Part shown: positions 16,485 through 24,724 of the stretch, in pieces
Numbering within the stretch: position 1 is the stretch's first letter
Layout of the letters: each line of letters starts with the position of its first letter
Source: DAOTXK01 sp034435395
Lineage (GTDB): Bacteria > Chloroflexota > Anaerolineae > Aggregatilineales > Ch27
Assembly (NCBI GenBank): GCA_034435395.1
Contig: DAOTXK010000221.1
Location: 1-36,176 of the forward strand
Length of the DNA stretch: 36,176 nucleotides
Direction of reading: 5' to 3'
Translations under genes and position numbers: made by a program
The notes under the pieces: model-generated
Databases searched by the model: none
What the model saw: only the letters and a program-made list of their open reading frames with translations
Told to the model about the DNA's origin: nothing

Positions 16485-18059
16485 ATGGCCAAAACAAAGA
16501 TCACATATACGACCCTTTCTTCGGAAAACGAGGAATTGCACCGAGAGTTCGACGCGGCTGTCGCGCGTGTGACCGCCCAGTTCGGCCAGACCCACCCCCA
16601 GTTCATCGGCGCGGAAAACCGGACAGGTCGCCCCACCTTTGAGAGCCGTAGCCCCATCGACACCACCATCGTCCTGGGGCACTTCCAGCGCGGCACGCGG
16701 CAAGACGCGCAGGACGCCATCGCCGCTGCCCGCGCCGCTTTCCCCATGTGGAGCGGCAAGCCCTGGCAGGAGCGCTGCGACATCCTGATGAAGGTCGCCG
16801 ACCTGATCAGCGAGCGCATCTACGATCTGGCCGCGGTGATGGTGATCGAGATGGGCAAAAACCGCATCGAGGCGCTGGGCGAGGTCGAGGAATCCGCCGA
16901 CCTGATCCGCTGGAATGTCGCCAAAATGCGGGAGACCAACGGCTTTGCCGTCAAGATGGGCGCCTATGATCCGAAGAAGGATGAGAACATCAGCGTGCTG
17001 CGGCCCTACGGGGTGTGGGCCGTGATCTCGCCCTTCAACTTCCCGATGGCGCTGGCTGTCAACCCCGCCGCTGCCGCCATGCTGATGGGCAACACCGTCG
17101 TCTGGAAGTACTCGTCGGACACGCCGCTGGTCGGCGTCCGCGTCACCGAGTTGTTCTTCGACGCGGGCGTTCCCAGGGGCGTGCTCAACCTGGTGACCGG
17201 CGGCGGCGGCACGGTCGGCACGGCGCTGATCGACAACCCCGGCGTGGACGGCATCACCTTCACCGGCAGCTACGACGTGGGCTACCGCATGGTCTACAAG
17301 CAGTTCGCCAAGGACTTCCCCAAACCCGTCATTGTGGAGATGGGCGGCAAAAACCCGGCCATCGTCATGCCCAGCGCCGACCTGGACGTGGCGGCCATGG
17401 GCGTGGTCCGCGCGGCCTACGGCATGGACGGACAGAAGTGCTCCGCCTGCTCGCGGGTGTACGTGCACGAGGCCATCAAGGACGCCTTCCTCGACAGGTT
17501 ATTGGCGACCATCGACCGGGTGGTTAAGATTGGGGACCCGCGCCAGAAGGAGACCTTCATGGGGCCGGTGGTCAACCGCAACGCTTTTGAGGATTTTAAG
17601 CGTTACGTGGCCAGGGCCAAAGCCGACGGGGAAATCCTCTGCGGCGGGGACGTCCTCACCGACGGCGCTTTCGCCAAGGGTTACTACGTGGAGCCGACCG
17701 TCTTCACCGGCGTGCCGGAGGATCATGAGCTGGTCAAACACGAGCTGTTCCTGCCGATCCTCTACGTGGGGACGTTTAAGACGCTGGAGGAAGCCTTGCA
17801 AAAAGCCAACGACACCGAATATGGCCTGACGGCGGGCTTCTTCAGCAATGACGAGGGGGAAATCCAGTACTTCTTCGACCACATCCAGGCGGGCGTGGTG
17901 TACGTCAACCGGGCGGCGGGCGCGACCACGGGGGCCTGGCCGGGCATCCAGACTTTCGGCGGCTGGAAGGCCAGCGGCTCCACCGGCAAAAACATCGGCG
18001 GCCCGTACACCATGCCGCTCTACGGGCGTGAGCAGAGCCGCACGCGCATCATCGGCTAG
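16485..18059 (+). CDS. Aldehyde dehydrogenase of the P5C-dehydrogenase (RocA/PruA) type
   Basis: This 524-aa NAD(P)-dependent dehydrogenase has the N-anchoring SPFNFPMAL (182-190), the NAD-site Lys in VVWKYSSDTP (205-214), the FTGSYDVG loop (259-266), the general-base Glu in VEMGGKNPAIV (284-294; E285) and the nucleophile in GQKCSACSRVYV (316-327; C319). The GQKCSAxSR signature and overall length match 1-pyrroline-5-carboxylate dehydrogenase, which oxidises glutamate semialdehyde to glutamate in proline/arginine breakdown. No proline dehydrogenase or arginase is near, so a related substrate is possible. AAGGAGGG lies 5 nt before the ATG at 16485. Confidence 0.88.
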   Translation: MAKTKITYTTLSSENEELHREFDAAVARVTAQFGQTHPQFIGAENRTGRPTFESRSPIDTTIVLGHFQRGTRQDAQDAIAAARAAFPMWSGKPWQERCDILMKVADLISERIYDLAAVMVIEMGKNRIEALGEVEESADLIRWNVAKMRETNGFAVKMGAYDPKKDENISVLRPYGVWAVISPFNFPMALAVNPAAAAMLMGNTVVWKYSSDTPLVGVRVTELFFDAGVPRGVLNLVTGGGGTVGTALIDNPGVDGITFTGSYDVGYRMVYKQFAKDFPKPVIVEMGGKNPAIVMPSADLDVAAMGVVRAAYGMDGQKCSACSRVYVHEAIKDAFLDRLLATIDRVVKIGDPRQKETFMGPVVNRNAFEDFKRYVARAKADGEILCGGDVLTDGAFAKGYYVEPTVFTGVPEDHELVKHELFLPILYVGTFKTLEEALQKANDTEYGLTAGFFSNDEGEIQYFFDHIQAGVVYVNRAAGATTGAWPGIQTFGGWKASGSTGKNIGGPYTMPLYGREQSRTRIIG

Positions 18060-18085
18060 GCGGCGCGATAATCGCCCAAACACGG

Positions 18086-18118
18086 CGGGTCGGGCGCGAG
18101 ATGCCCGGCCCGTTGCGT
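18086..18118 (+). terminator. Probable terminator after the aldehyde dehydrogenase gene
   Basis: CGGGTCGGGC (18086-18095) pairs with GCCCGGCCCG (18103-18112) around a 7-nt loop, followed by TTGCGTCT. The stem is strong but the T tract is poor. Confidence 0.45.
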
Positions 18119-18185
18119 CTGATCAGCGCCGGACAGCGCCCCCCGTGTTATAATCGCCGCAGACGGTGGTGAAGAGGTACGCAAC

Positions 18186-18404
18186 ATGAGCGCATTGCTG
18201 GAGAGAGCTTTTGCCGAAGCCTCCAAACTGCCTGAGGCGGAACAAGACGCCCTGGCAAGCTGGATACTGGAAGAACTCAAAGCGGAGCGACGCTGGACAG
18301 AGGTATTCAGAGACAGCGCTGACGCTCTGGAACAGTTGGCAGACGAAGCGCTGGCTGAGTATGCAGCCGGCAAGACAGAAGCGCTCGATCCAGACCAGCT
18401 GTGA
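18186..18404 (+). CDS. RelB/ParD-type antitoxin-like protein
   Basis: The 72-aa acidic helical protein begins ALLERAFAEASKLPEAEQ and ends with LADEALAEYAAGKTEALDPD, the pattern of small antitoxins that sit ahead of RelE/ParE toxins in Chloroflexota and cyanobacteria. The central segment (about 20-45) would bind the toxin groove. GAAGAGG is about 8 nt before the ATG and a TATAAT box lies at 18149-18154. The stop overlaps the GTG of the adjacent toxin gene, the classic coupled arrangement. Because the toxin is broken, this antitoxin is now an orphan, free to drift or to neutralise related toxins elsewhere. Confidence 0.78.
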   Translation: MSALLERAFAEASKLPEAEQDALASWILEELKAERRWTEVFRDSADALEQLADEALAEYAAGKTEALDPDQL

Positions 18405-18569
18405 ACTCACACACGACTGTCCGATTTCGTAAAGCATTTCAGGCGTTGCCGCCGGATGTTCGTCAGCAAGCCAGAAAAGCTTATGCCCTGTTCCAGCAAA
18501 ACCCTCACCATGATCTGGTTCTGGATAGGCTCTCATGCCGTGTATGAGAAGGTGATCTCGCAGTTGTAA
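18401..18569 (+). pseudogene. RelE/ParE-type toxin with an internal, out-of-frame deletion
   Basis: GTG at 18401 overlaps the antitoxin stop and opens a toxin-like N-terminus: TTVRFRKAFQALPPDVRQQA, then RKAYALFQQNPHHD. The reading frame then runs into LVLDRLSCRV and stops at 18545-18547 after 48 codons. In the +1 frame from 18516 the next 17 codons read WFWIGSHAVYEKVISQL and stop at 18567-18569, which is exactly the C-terminal end expected of this toxin family. The central strands of a ~90-residue toxin (YSVRVGLGYRALG-like part) are absent. The gene is therefore a deletion plus frameshift pseudogene, unless sequencing or assembly error is responsible; no single-base error could restore the missing ~30 residues. 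Confidence 0.82.
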
Positions 18570-18611
18570 TCCGCGTTTCCTGGGCTACACCCACCAGAGG
18601 GATATCACCCT

Positions 18612-19532
18612 ATGCCCGACAAAATCATCTCCATGCGCGAGGCGATCCAGGAGTTCGTCCACGACGGCGCGACGGTGGCCATCGAGGGCTTCACCTCGCT
18701 GATCTGTTTTGCCGCCGCTCACGAGATCATCCGCCAGGAACGGCGCGACCTCACCCTGTGCCGCATGACGCCCGACCTGATCTACGACCAGATGATCGCG
18801 GCAGGAACTGCGCGCAAGCTGGTCTTCAGCTACCTGGGCAACCCCGGCGTGGGGTCGCTGTATGCCGTGCGCCGCGCCGTGGAGAAAGGCATCCCCTGCC
18901 CGCTGGAAATCGAGGAATACACCCACTTCAGTATGATCGGGCGCTACACGGCAGGGGCGGCCCGGCTGCCCTTTTTCCCGCTGCGCAGCCACACCGCCAG
19001 CGACCTGCCCGCCCACAATCCCCACATCCAGTGGGTCAGGAGTCCCTACGAAGACGGCGAGACGATCGCTGTGGTGCCGCCGCTCAACCCGGACGTGACC
19101 ATCATCCACGCGCCGCGCTGCGACCGGCACGGCAACACCCAGTTCTGGGGGCTGCTCGGCGTGCAGAAGGAAGCCGCTTTCGCCGCCGATAAAGTGATCG
19201 TGGTGGTGGAGGAAGTGGTGGACGAGGCCGTGATCCGCGCCGACCCCAACCGCACCCTGATCCCAGACCTGATCGTGGACGCCATCGTGGTCGAGCCGTA
19301 TGGGGCGCACCCCTCCTACGTGCAGGGTTACTACGACCGCGACAACGAGTTTTATCTGCGGTGGGGCGATCTCTCCCGTGACGTGGAGCCGACCAACGCC
19401 TGGCTGGACGAATGGGTTTACGGCGTCAGGGATCGCGCCGCATACGTCCAGAAGCTGGGGGAGGAAACACTGGCCCGGCTCCGGCCCGGTACGGCGCTGG
19501 CCCAGCCGGTCAACTACGGGGAGTACGCCTGA
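18612..19532 (+). CDS. CoA-transferase subunit A (glutaconate/3-oxoacid CoA-transferase type)
   Basis: The 306-aa protein matches class I CoA-transferase alpha subunits of the GctA type: DGATVAIEGFTSLICFAAAHE (18-38; the oxyanion-type G-F loop), RRDLTLCRMTPDLIYDQMI, an LVFSYLGNPGVG strand and the pair NPDVTIIHAPRCDRHGNTQFWG. Such enzymes transfer CoA between acyl-CoA and a carboxylic acid. The catalytic Glu is in the B subunit at 20438. AGAGGG stands 10 nt before the ATG. Unusually, two unrelated genes lie between the A and B genes. Substrate unknown; a mono- or dicarboxylic acid is expected. Confidence 0.87.
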   Translation: MPDKIISMREAIQEFVHDGATVAIEGFTSLICFAAAHEIIRQERRDLTLCRMTPDLIYDQMIAAGTARKLVFSYLGNPGVGSLYAVRRAVEKGIPCPLEIEEYTHFSMIGRYTAGAARLPFFPLRSHTASDLPAHNPHIQWVRSPYEDGETIAVVPPLNPDVTIIHAPRCDRHGNTQFWGLLGVQKEAAFAADKVIVVVEEVVDEAVIRADPNRTLIPDLIVDAIVVEPYGAHPSYVQGYYDRDNEFYLRWGDLSRDVEPTNAWLDEWVYGVRDRAAYVQKLGEETLARLRPGTALAQPVNYGEYA

Positions 19533-19534
19533 GG

Positions 19535-20125
19535 TTGCCTGACGAGCGCGCATCCACCACCGCCCGGCGGGTCAACCGGGCCTGGGCCGTCGGCACGTGG
19601 GCCGTGGCGATCAGCGTGTTCGCCGCCCAGGTCTGGGTCCTGCTGGACCCCACCGCCGACTCGGTGCGGGCGGTTTTTCCTGACTGGCCCCACGATCCGG
19701 CCTACGACGGCTACTTACGCGCCGTCGCCTGGGCCGATATACTATTTATGCAACCGCTGATCTTCCTGACGGGCGTCGGGCTGTGGCGGATGCGCCGCTG
19801 GGCGTGGGTGGCGGGCGTGGCGGTGGGCGGCGCTGGCGCGTATTTCACCATCATCCAGGCGGGCGCTCAACTGACCATCGGTGACGCCTACAGCCTTTAT
19901 GGCGCAGGGGTGTGGGGCGCGCCCTTCGCGGGCACGTTCCTGGCTCCTCTCATGAACTGGATCAGCCTGCTGCCCTTCGCGGTTTTTCCGGTCGGGCTGG
20001 GCATCCATGGCGCACGCCAGTTACGCCGTCATCATTCGCCAGCTTGGCCGCCAGCTTGGCGCATTGACGAAGGAGAACATCCATGGCAGGCGAACGCGAA
20101 CCGATCTTCTGGCGGGGTGAGCTGA
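19535..20125 (+). CDS. Four-helix membrane protein inserted between CoA-transferase subunits
   Basis: A 196-aa frame begins at TTG 19535, 2 nt after the stop of subunit A, with GGGGAG about 12 nt upstream; no in-frame ATG lies near the start. Four hydrophobic segments are visible: WAVGTWAVAISVFAAQVWVL, ADILFMQPLIFLTGVGLW, WAWVAGVAVGGAGAYFTII and LMNWISLLPFAVFPVGLGI. The first loop contains a DPTADSVRAVFPDW stretch probably outside the membrane. I recognise no family. The 3' end overlaps the next gene by 43 nt, which argues for co-expression. The start codon choice is uncertain. Confidence 0.6.
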   Translation: MPDERASTTARRVNRAWAVGTWAVAISVFAAQVWVLLDPTADSVRAVFPDWPHDPAYDGYLRAVAWADILFMQPLIFLTGVGLWRMRRWAWVAGVAVGGAGAYFTIIQAGAQLTIGDAYSLYGAGVWGAPFAGTFLAPLMNWISLLPFAVFPVGLGIHGARQLRRHHSPAWPPAWRIDEGEHPWQANANRSSGGVS

Positions 20126-20373
20126 TCGGTTATATCGAGAATCCTCGGAAGTACCCGGCGCTGTGGCGTGGCAAGTGGGTGCCCGCCGCCCACGACTTCA
20201 CCGAGCAGTTCCTGAGCCGGCTGCACAAAGGGGACCGCATGTGGGTGGAATTTGGCACGGAGTCGCCCAAGGAGATGGCCTCCGTCAGTCGAGTGCCCGA
20301 TGACGAGATCGAGCTGATGCTGGACATCGAGGGCGAGCAGACGATCCACACCAATCCGTTTAAGGAACCGTGA
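20083..20373 (+). CDS. 96-aa conserved-looking soluble protein of unknown function
   Basis: ATG 20083 is preceded by AAGGAG at 7 nt, a strong start. The 96-aa product is rich in aromatic residues and charge (FWRGELIGYIENP, LWRGKWVP, FGTESPKEMASVSRVPDDEI) and looks like a compact beta-rich domain without signal or helix. It overlaps the upstream membrane-protein gene by 43 nt and precedes the CoA-transferase subunit B gene by 64 nt. No family recognised. Confidence 0.65.
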   Translation: MAGEREPIFWRGELIGYIENPRKYPALWRGKWVPAAHDFTEQFLSRLHKGDRMWVEFGTESPKEMASVSRVPDDEIELMLDIEGEQTIHTNPFKEP

Positions 20374-20437
20374 ACGGCGGGCAAGAGTGGTTATTCCGCC
20401 TGGCCCCTGACGACTTGCCGTCGAGAAAGATATCCGT

Positions 20438-21211
20438 ATGAGCGACTACACCGCTTCCGAAATGATGATCGCCGTGGCCGCCCGGCCCCTGCGGGAGGCG
20501 CGGACCGTCTTCGTGGGCGTCGGCATCCCCAATATCGCCTGCAACCTGGCCAAACGAACCGGCAACCCGGCGCTGGCCCTGATCTACGAGTCGGGCGTTT
20601 ACGGCGCGCAGCCCGCCCGTCTGCCGCTCTCCATCGGCGACCCGACGCTGGTCAGCGGCGCGACCGCCGTCATGTCGATGGCCGACCTGTTCCTGTACTA
20701 TCTGCAAGGCGGACGGGTGGATGTGGCGCTGCTGGGAGCGGCGCAGATCTACCGCTTCGGCAACCTCAACAGCACCGTGATCGGGGCCTATGCCGGTCCC
20801 AAAGTGCGGCTGCCGGGCAGCGGCGGGGCCTGCGAGATCGCCATCAATGCCCGCCGTATCCTGATCATCACCGCGCTCAACAGGCGCACCTTCGTGGAGA
20901 AGGTGGACTTCGTCACCAGCCCCGGCTACCTCGCCGGGCGGGCGGAGCGCGAGGCACTGCACCTCCCCGGCGCGGGGCCACAGCAGGTGATCACCGATAA
21001 GTGCACCTTCGACTTCGCGCCAGACACCGGCGAGATGCGGCTGGCGGGCCTCTACCCCGGCGTGACGGTTGATGAGGTGCGGGCCGGGGTCGGCTGGGAC
21101 TTGGCGGCCCCGGCTGACCTGCCGATGATCGAGCCGCCGACTGAGGAAGACCTGCGGGTTATGCGCGAGGAACTCGACCCCGCCGGCCTGTATCGGGGAT
21201 CGGGCGGCTGA
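20438..21211 (+). CDS. CoA-transferase subunit B (catalytic)
   Basis: The 257-aa product is the beta subunit of the same class I CoA-transferase. VFVGVGIPNIACNLAKR (24-40) and LALIYESGVYG (46-56) are characteristic; E51 corresponds to the catalytic Glu that forms the glutamyl-CoA thioester. Later motifs include SMADLFLYYLQGGRVDVALLGAAQIYRFGNLN and GSGGACEIAINARR. GAGAAAG precedes the ATG. The A partner lies 0.9 kb upstream. The pairing is firm; the acid and acyl-CoA used are not known. Confidence 0.88.
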   Translation: MSDYTASEMMIAVAARPLREARTVFVGVGIPNIACNLAKRTGNPALALIYESGVYGAQPARLPLSIGDPTLVSGATAVMSMADLFLYYLQGGRVDVALLGAAQIYRFGNLNSTVIGAYAGPKVRLPGSGGACEIAINARRILIITALNRRTFVEKVDFVTSPGYLAGRAEREALHLPGAGPQQVITDKCTFDFAPDTGEMRLAGLYPGVTVDEVRAGVGWDLAAPADLPMIEPPTEEDLRVMREELDPAGLYRGSGG

Positions 21212-21236
21212 TGCCGCACGGGCCAGTCTTCCCTGA

Positions 21237-21536
21237 GCCGACAGTGCCACCCCCCGGTCGCTGCCCAGGGCATACGGCTTCGAACTGCCCGCTGAACGGC
21301 AGGTCACCGCCGCCCTGCGCCTGATCCGCTGGCTGGCTGCCGAACTGGGGCTGACCCATCTCGCCGGGCACAGCGAATTTAACCCGGCCACCGACTGCCC
21401 CGGCGCGCACACCCTGCCCTACCTGGACGTGCTCGCCATGGCGGCTGGCCTGGCGCGAGGCACCGGCGGGTATGGGCCTTCGCCGGAGCAGCTCGTTCAG
21501 ACGGCCACCGCTGCCGCCCGGCAAGATGGTGGCTAG
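21237..21536 (+). pseudogene. C-terminal remnant of an N-acetylmuramoyl-L-alanine amidase/PGRP-like domain
   Basis: The frame running 21237-21536 (stop TAG) has no usable start codon and is closed upstream by TGA at 21234. It encodes AYGFELPAERQVTAALRLIR (residues from 21270) then the amidase-2 zinc-site signature GHSEFNPATDCPG and a helical tail. The GH-x-x-F-x-P-x-x-T-x-C-P-G pattern supplies the last His and Cys zinc ligands of PGRP/amidase-2 enzymes; the N-terminal half with the first His is missing. It is thus a truncated gene end. It starts right after the CoA-transferase gene and may have been cut when that operon arrived. Confidence 0.7.
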
Positions 21537-21629
21537 AGCACTTTCATCATGTCGCGCCGGACTGACGCGGCATCCTCTGCGGTGAAACGGCAGGTTAACA
21601 CCGAAAGATGACCCGACCGAGGGAGAATG

Positions 21630-21638
21630 TGGTATGAT
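21630..21638 (+). promoter_or_regulatory. Extended -10 before the class III aminotransferase gene
   Basis: TGG-TATGAT (21630-21638) fits an extended -10 element. The leader to the ATG at 21728 would be about 80 nt and ends in a purine-rich AAAAGAGAAAA tract rather than a strong Shine-Dalgarno. Confidence 0.35.
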
Positions 21639-21727
21639 GCGAGCGTTTGCGGAAGCCCAGCCGTGAGAGCGCCAAAAGCGTCAGATACTGCGGGTCTGTA
21701 AGCTGAAAAGAGAAAAAACACACAACC

Positions 21728-23086
21728 ATGAGTCCCCAACACCCCGACGGGCACGTGTTTTACCGCCAGATGTGGCACGACTACCCGCGCATCGTCCGTG
21801 CGGAAGGTGTTTACCTGATCGCCGAGGATGGCCGCCGTTACCTGGACGCGGCGGGCGGCGCGATCGTGGTCAACATCGGGCACGGCGTAGAACCGATCGC
21901 CGAGGCCATGGCCGCCCAGGCCCGGCAGGTCGCCTACGTGCATGGCGAAAAGTTCACCACGCCGGTTCTGGAGGAGTACGCCGCTGCCCTGGCCGAGGTC
22001 ATCCCCCTGCCCGACGTTCGCTTCTTTCCACTGACGACGGGCAGCGAGGCCAACGAGGCGGCCCTCAAGCTGGCCCGGCAGGTGCAACTGGTCCGCGGGC
22101 AGGGCAGCCGTCATCTGGTCATCGGGCGCTGGAACTCGTATCATGGCATCACGCTGGGGACGCTGGCTGTCGGGGGGCGTAAGAGCGCCCGGGGGCGCTT
22201 CCTGCCGATGATGGCCGACATGCCGCACATCGAGCCGCCCACCTGCTATCGCTGCCCGTTCGGCCAGACCTATCCAGCGTGCGGCCTGACCTGCGCCCGT
22301 CTGCTGGAGCGGACGATCACCGCGCTCGGCCCGGAGAACGTCGCCGCCTTCATCGCCGAGCCAGTCTCCGGGGCGGCGCTGGCGGCTACCGTCCCGCCGC
22401 CGGACTACTGGCCGATGGTGCGCGACATCTGCGACCGCTACGGCGTGCTGCTGATCGCCGACGAGGTGATGTGCGGCTTCGGGCGGACCGGGCGCTGGTG
22501 CGCGTTCGAGCACTTCGGCTTCACGCCGGACATCCTGACCCTGGGCAAAGGTGTGGCCGGTGGCGTTTTCCCCCTGGCGATCATGGCGGCGCGCGGCGCG
22601 CTGGTGGAGGCGTTGTACGCTGCCGGACAGGACTTCTCGCACGGCGGCACCTTCTCGCACCATGCGGTCGGGGCAGCGGCAGGGCTGGCCACGCTGCGTT
22701 ACGTCCAGGAAAATCGTCTGGTGGAACAGGCGGCGCACAAGGGCAGAGTTTTGGGCGAGCGTCTGCGGGCGGAGCTGGGCGACCTCCCCGGCGTGGGCGA
22801 CGTGCGCGGCCTCGGACTGATGTGGGGCCTCGAGTTCGTGCGGGATAAAGCGGGCAAGACGCCCTTCGCTCCCCGGTTAGATGTGGCCCACCGCGTTTTT
22901 GACGCCGCCCGCGACCTGGGTGTGATGACCTATCCGGGTCGTGGGGCGGCAGACGGCACGGCGGGCGATACAATCATGGTCGGCCCGCCGGCCATCATCA
23001 GCGAGGACGAAATCCAGACGGTGGTCGCGCGGCTGGCGCAGGCTATCGGCACCGCCGTCAGCCCACTGCTGGACCGCCAGCCGTAA
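21728..23086 (+). CDS. Class III (PLP-dependent) aminotransferase
   Basis: This 452-aa enzyme shows the subgroup II aminotransferase pattern: TTGSEANEAALKLAR (103-117), the PLP-phosphate/pyridine contact LLIADEVMCGFGRTG (241-255; D245) and the Schiff-base Lys in LTLGKGVAGG (270-279; K274). This class uses an omega-amino or beta-amino acid donor. An insertion PTCYRCPFGQTYPACGLTCA (171-190) carries four Cys (173, 176, 185, 189) arranged CX2C...CX3C, typical of a bacterial subset with unknown Cys role. No paired dehydrogenase lies next to it, but the P5C-type ALDH is 3.7 kb upstream. Substrate unresolved (GABA, taurine or similar). Confidence 0.87.
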   Translation: MSPQHPDGHVFYRQMWHDYPRIVRAEGVYLIAEDGRRYLDAAGGAIVVNIGHGVEPIAEAMAAQARQVAYVHGEKFTTPVLEEYAAALAEVIPLPDVRFFPLTTGSEANEAALKLARQVQLVRGQGSRHLVIGRWNSYHGITLGTLAVGGRKSARGRFLPMMADMPHIEPPTCYRCPFGQTYPACGLTCARLLERTITALGPENVAAFIAEPVSGAALAATVPPPDYWPMVRDICDRYGVLLIADEVMCGFGRTGRWCAFEHFGFTPDILTLGKGVAGGVFPLAIMAARGALVEALYAAGQDFSHGGTFSHHAVGAAAGLATLRYVQENRLVEQAAHKGRVLGERLRAELGDLPGVGDVRGLGLMWGLEFVRDKAGKTPFAPRLDVAHRVFDAARDLGVMTYPGRGAADGTAGDTIMVGPPAIISEDEIQTVVARLAQAIGTAVSPLLDRQP

Positions 23087-23115
23087 CAGCGTTCACCAGG
23101 AAAGGACCACCGTTC

Positions 23116-23670
23116 ATGACCCACCGCATCATCAGCGTCTTTGGCGGCTCGTCGCCGCGACCTGGCTCGCCCGCCTATGAAGCGGCCTACGCCGTGGGCC
23201 GGTTGCTGGCCGAAGCCGGTTATACGGTCGCCACTGGTGGCTTCACGGGCGTGATGGAAGCGGCCAGCAGGGGGGCCGCCGAAGCGGGCGGCCATGTCAT
23301 TGGCGTGACCACCGATGTGATTTATCAGTGGGAAGCCCAGGATAACCGGGCGAACGCCTGGGTTAAAGAAGAGATTCGATTCCCCACGCTGCGCGAGCGC
23401 CTGTACCACCTGGTGGCCTTCTGCGACGCGGCCGTCGCCTTGCCCGGCGGCATCGGCACGCTCAGCGAAGTGAGTTTCATGTGGAGCCTGCTCCAGACCG
23501 GGGAGATCGCGCCAAAACCGTTGATCCTGTTGGGGGAGCAGTGGCAAGACCTGTTGAAGCAGTTTTACGGCCAGGGCGAATACATCAGGCCGGAACACAT
23601 GCAGTTGTTGCGGTGCCTTCAAACGCCTGAGGAAATCATCACGGCGTTGAATGGAGAAGTTGTCCGGTAA
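23116..23670 (+). CDS. LOG-family nucleotide 5'-monophosphate phosphoribohydrolase
   Basis: The 184-aa Rossmann-type protein has the family signatures: an SVFGGSSPRPGSPAYEAAY N-terminal strand-loop, GGFTGVMEAASRGAAEAGG (nucleotide loop), LRERLYHLVAFCDAAVALP and PGGIGTLSEVSFMW with the G-G-x-G-T-x-x-E motif. Members cleave a nucleoside monophosphate to base plus ribose-5-phosphate (cytokinin activation in plants; nucleotide turnover in bacteria). AGGAAAGGA lies about 10 nt before the ATG, 29 nt after the aminotransferase stop, so an operon is likely. The physiological nucleotide is unknown. Confidence 0.87.
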   Translation: MTHRIISVFGGSSPRPGSPAYEAAYAVGRLLAEAGYTVATGGFTGVMEAASRGAAEAGGHVIGVTTDVIYQWEAQDNRANAWVKEEIRFPTLRERLYHLVAFCDAAVALPGGIGTLSEVSFMWSLLQTGEIAPKPLILLGEQWQDLLKQFYGQGEYIRPEHMQLLRCLQTPEEIITALNGEVVR

Positions 23671-23765
23671 ATCTGACTGGCGGTGGCGGTGGTATACTCA
23701 GGCCAGCTTCGCCGCCGCCCGTGCCACTTTCCAGAGCAGCGGGCCACTCAATTGCGAGGGACACC

Positions 23766-24689
23766 ATGCCCGAAGTCGCCATCATGCTGGAAGGGCAGGA
23801 CGGCATCAACTGGGAGCGCTGGCAGCGCCTGGCCGGGGCGGTGGAAGACCTGGGCTTCGCCGGCCTGTACCGCTCCGACCATTTCACCAACGCCCGGCCG
23901 CCCGACAAAGACTCGCTGGAACTGTGGGTCTCGCTGACGTGGCTGGCCAGTCACACCCGCCGCCTGGAATTCGGGCCGATGGTCTCGCCGGTCTCCTTCC
24001 GCGATCCGGTGTTCACCGCGCGTTTGGCCAGCCAGGTGGATGACCTCTCCGGCGGGCGGCTGATTTTGGGCGTCGGCGCTGGCTGGCAGGAGCGCGAGCA
24101 CACCATGTTCGGCTACCACCTGCTGGACCCGGCAGGACGCTTTGACCGTTTCGAAGAAGGGCTGGAGGTCATCACCCGCCTGCTCAGGGGCGATGGGCGC
24201 GTCAGCTTCCACGGGCGGTACTACCGCCTGGAAGAGGCCATCCTGCTGCCCCGGCCCAGACGGCCCGGCGGCCCACCCATCCTGATCGGCGGCAATGGTC
24301 CCCGCCGCACGCTGCCGCTGGTCGCGCGGTTCGCCGACGAGTGGAACGGCGTGTTCCTCACGGCGGCGCGCTTCCGCGAGTGTAACACCCTGCTGGACGA
24401 TCGGTTGCAGGCCCAGGGCCGCCCGCCGGATAGCGTGCGGCGCTCGCTGATGACCGGCCTCCACTTCGGGCGGGATGAACAGGAACTTCAGGCGGCAGTC
24501 AAGCCCTGGGAGATGACGGATGAGGAGATGCGCGCGCGTGGCATCGTCACTGGCACACCAGGAGCCGTCGTCGACCAGCTCGGCCGCCTGGGTGACGCCG
24601 GCGTGCAGCGCGTGATGCTGCAATGGCTGGAGCCTGATAACCTGGACAAGCTGGAAGCGTTCGCCCAAACCGTCCTGCCGCAGCTCTGA
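23766..24689 (+). CDS. LLM-class (luciferase-like, F420- or FMN-dependent) oxidoreductase
   Basis: The 307-aa TIM-barrel protein has the bacterial-luciferase superfamily pattern: WERWQRLAGAVEDLGFAGLY near the N-terminus, FGPMVSPVSFRDPVFTARL, then DDLSGGRLILGVGAGWQERE and PPILIGGNGPRRTLPLVARF, and a C-terminal GTPGAVVDQLGRLGDAGVQR segment. This form is close to F420-dependent oxidoreductases described in Actinobacteria and Chloroflexota, but FMN use is equally possible. GAGGG stands 5 nt before the ATG at 23766. The gene is followed at 35 nt by a methyltransferase gene. Substrate unknown. Confidence 0.87.
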   Translation: MPEVAIMLEGQDGINWERWQRLAGAVEDLGFAGLYRSDHFTNARPPDKDSLELWVSLTWLASHTRRLEFGPMVSPVSFRDPVFTARLASQVDDLSGGRLILGVGAGWQEREHTMFGYHLLDPAGRFDRFEEGLEVITRLLRGDGRVSFHGRYYRLEEAILLPRPRRPGGPPILIGGNGPRRTLPLVARFADEWNGVFLTAARFRECNTLLDDRLQAQGRPPDSVRRSLMTGLHFGRDEQELQAAVKPWEMTDEEMRARGIVTGTPGAVVDQLGRLGDAGVQRVMLQWLEPDNLDKLEAFAQTVLPQL

Positions 24690-24724
24690 CGGCCCTGCCG
24701 GGCCTGCCATGAGGGAGAGCGTTG

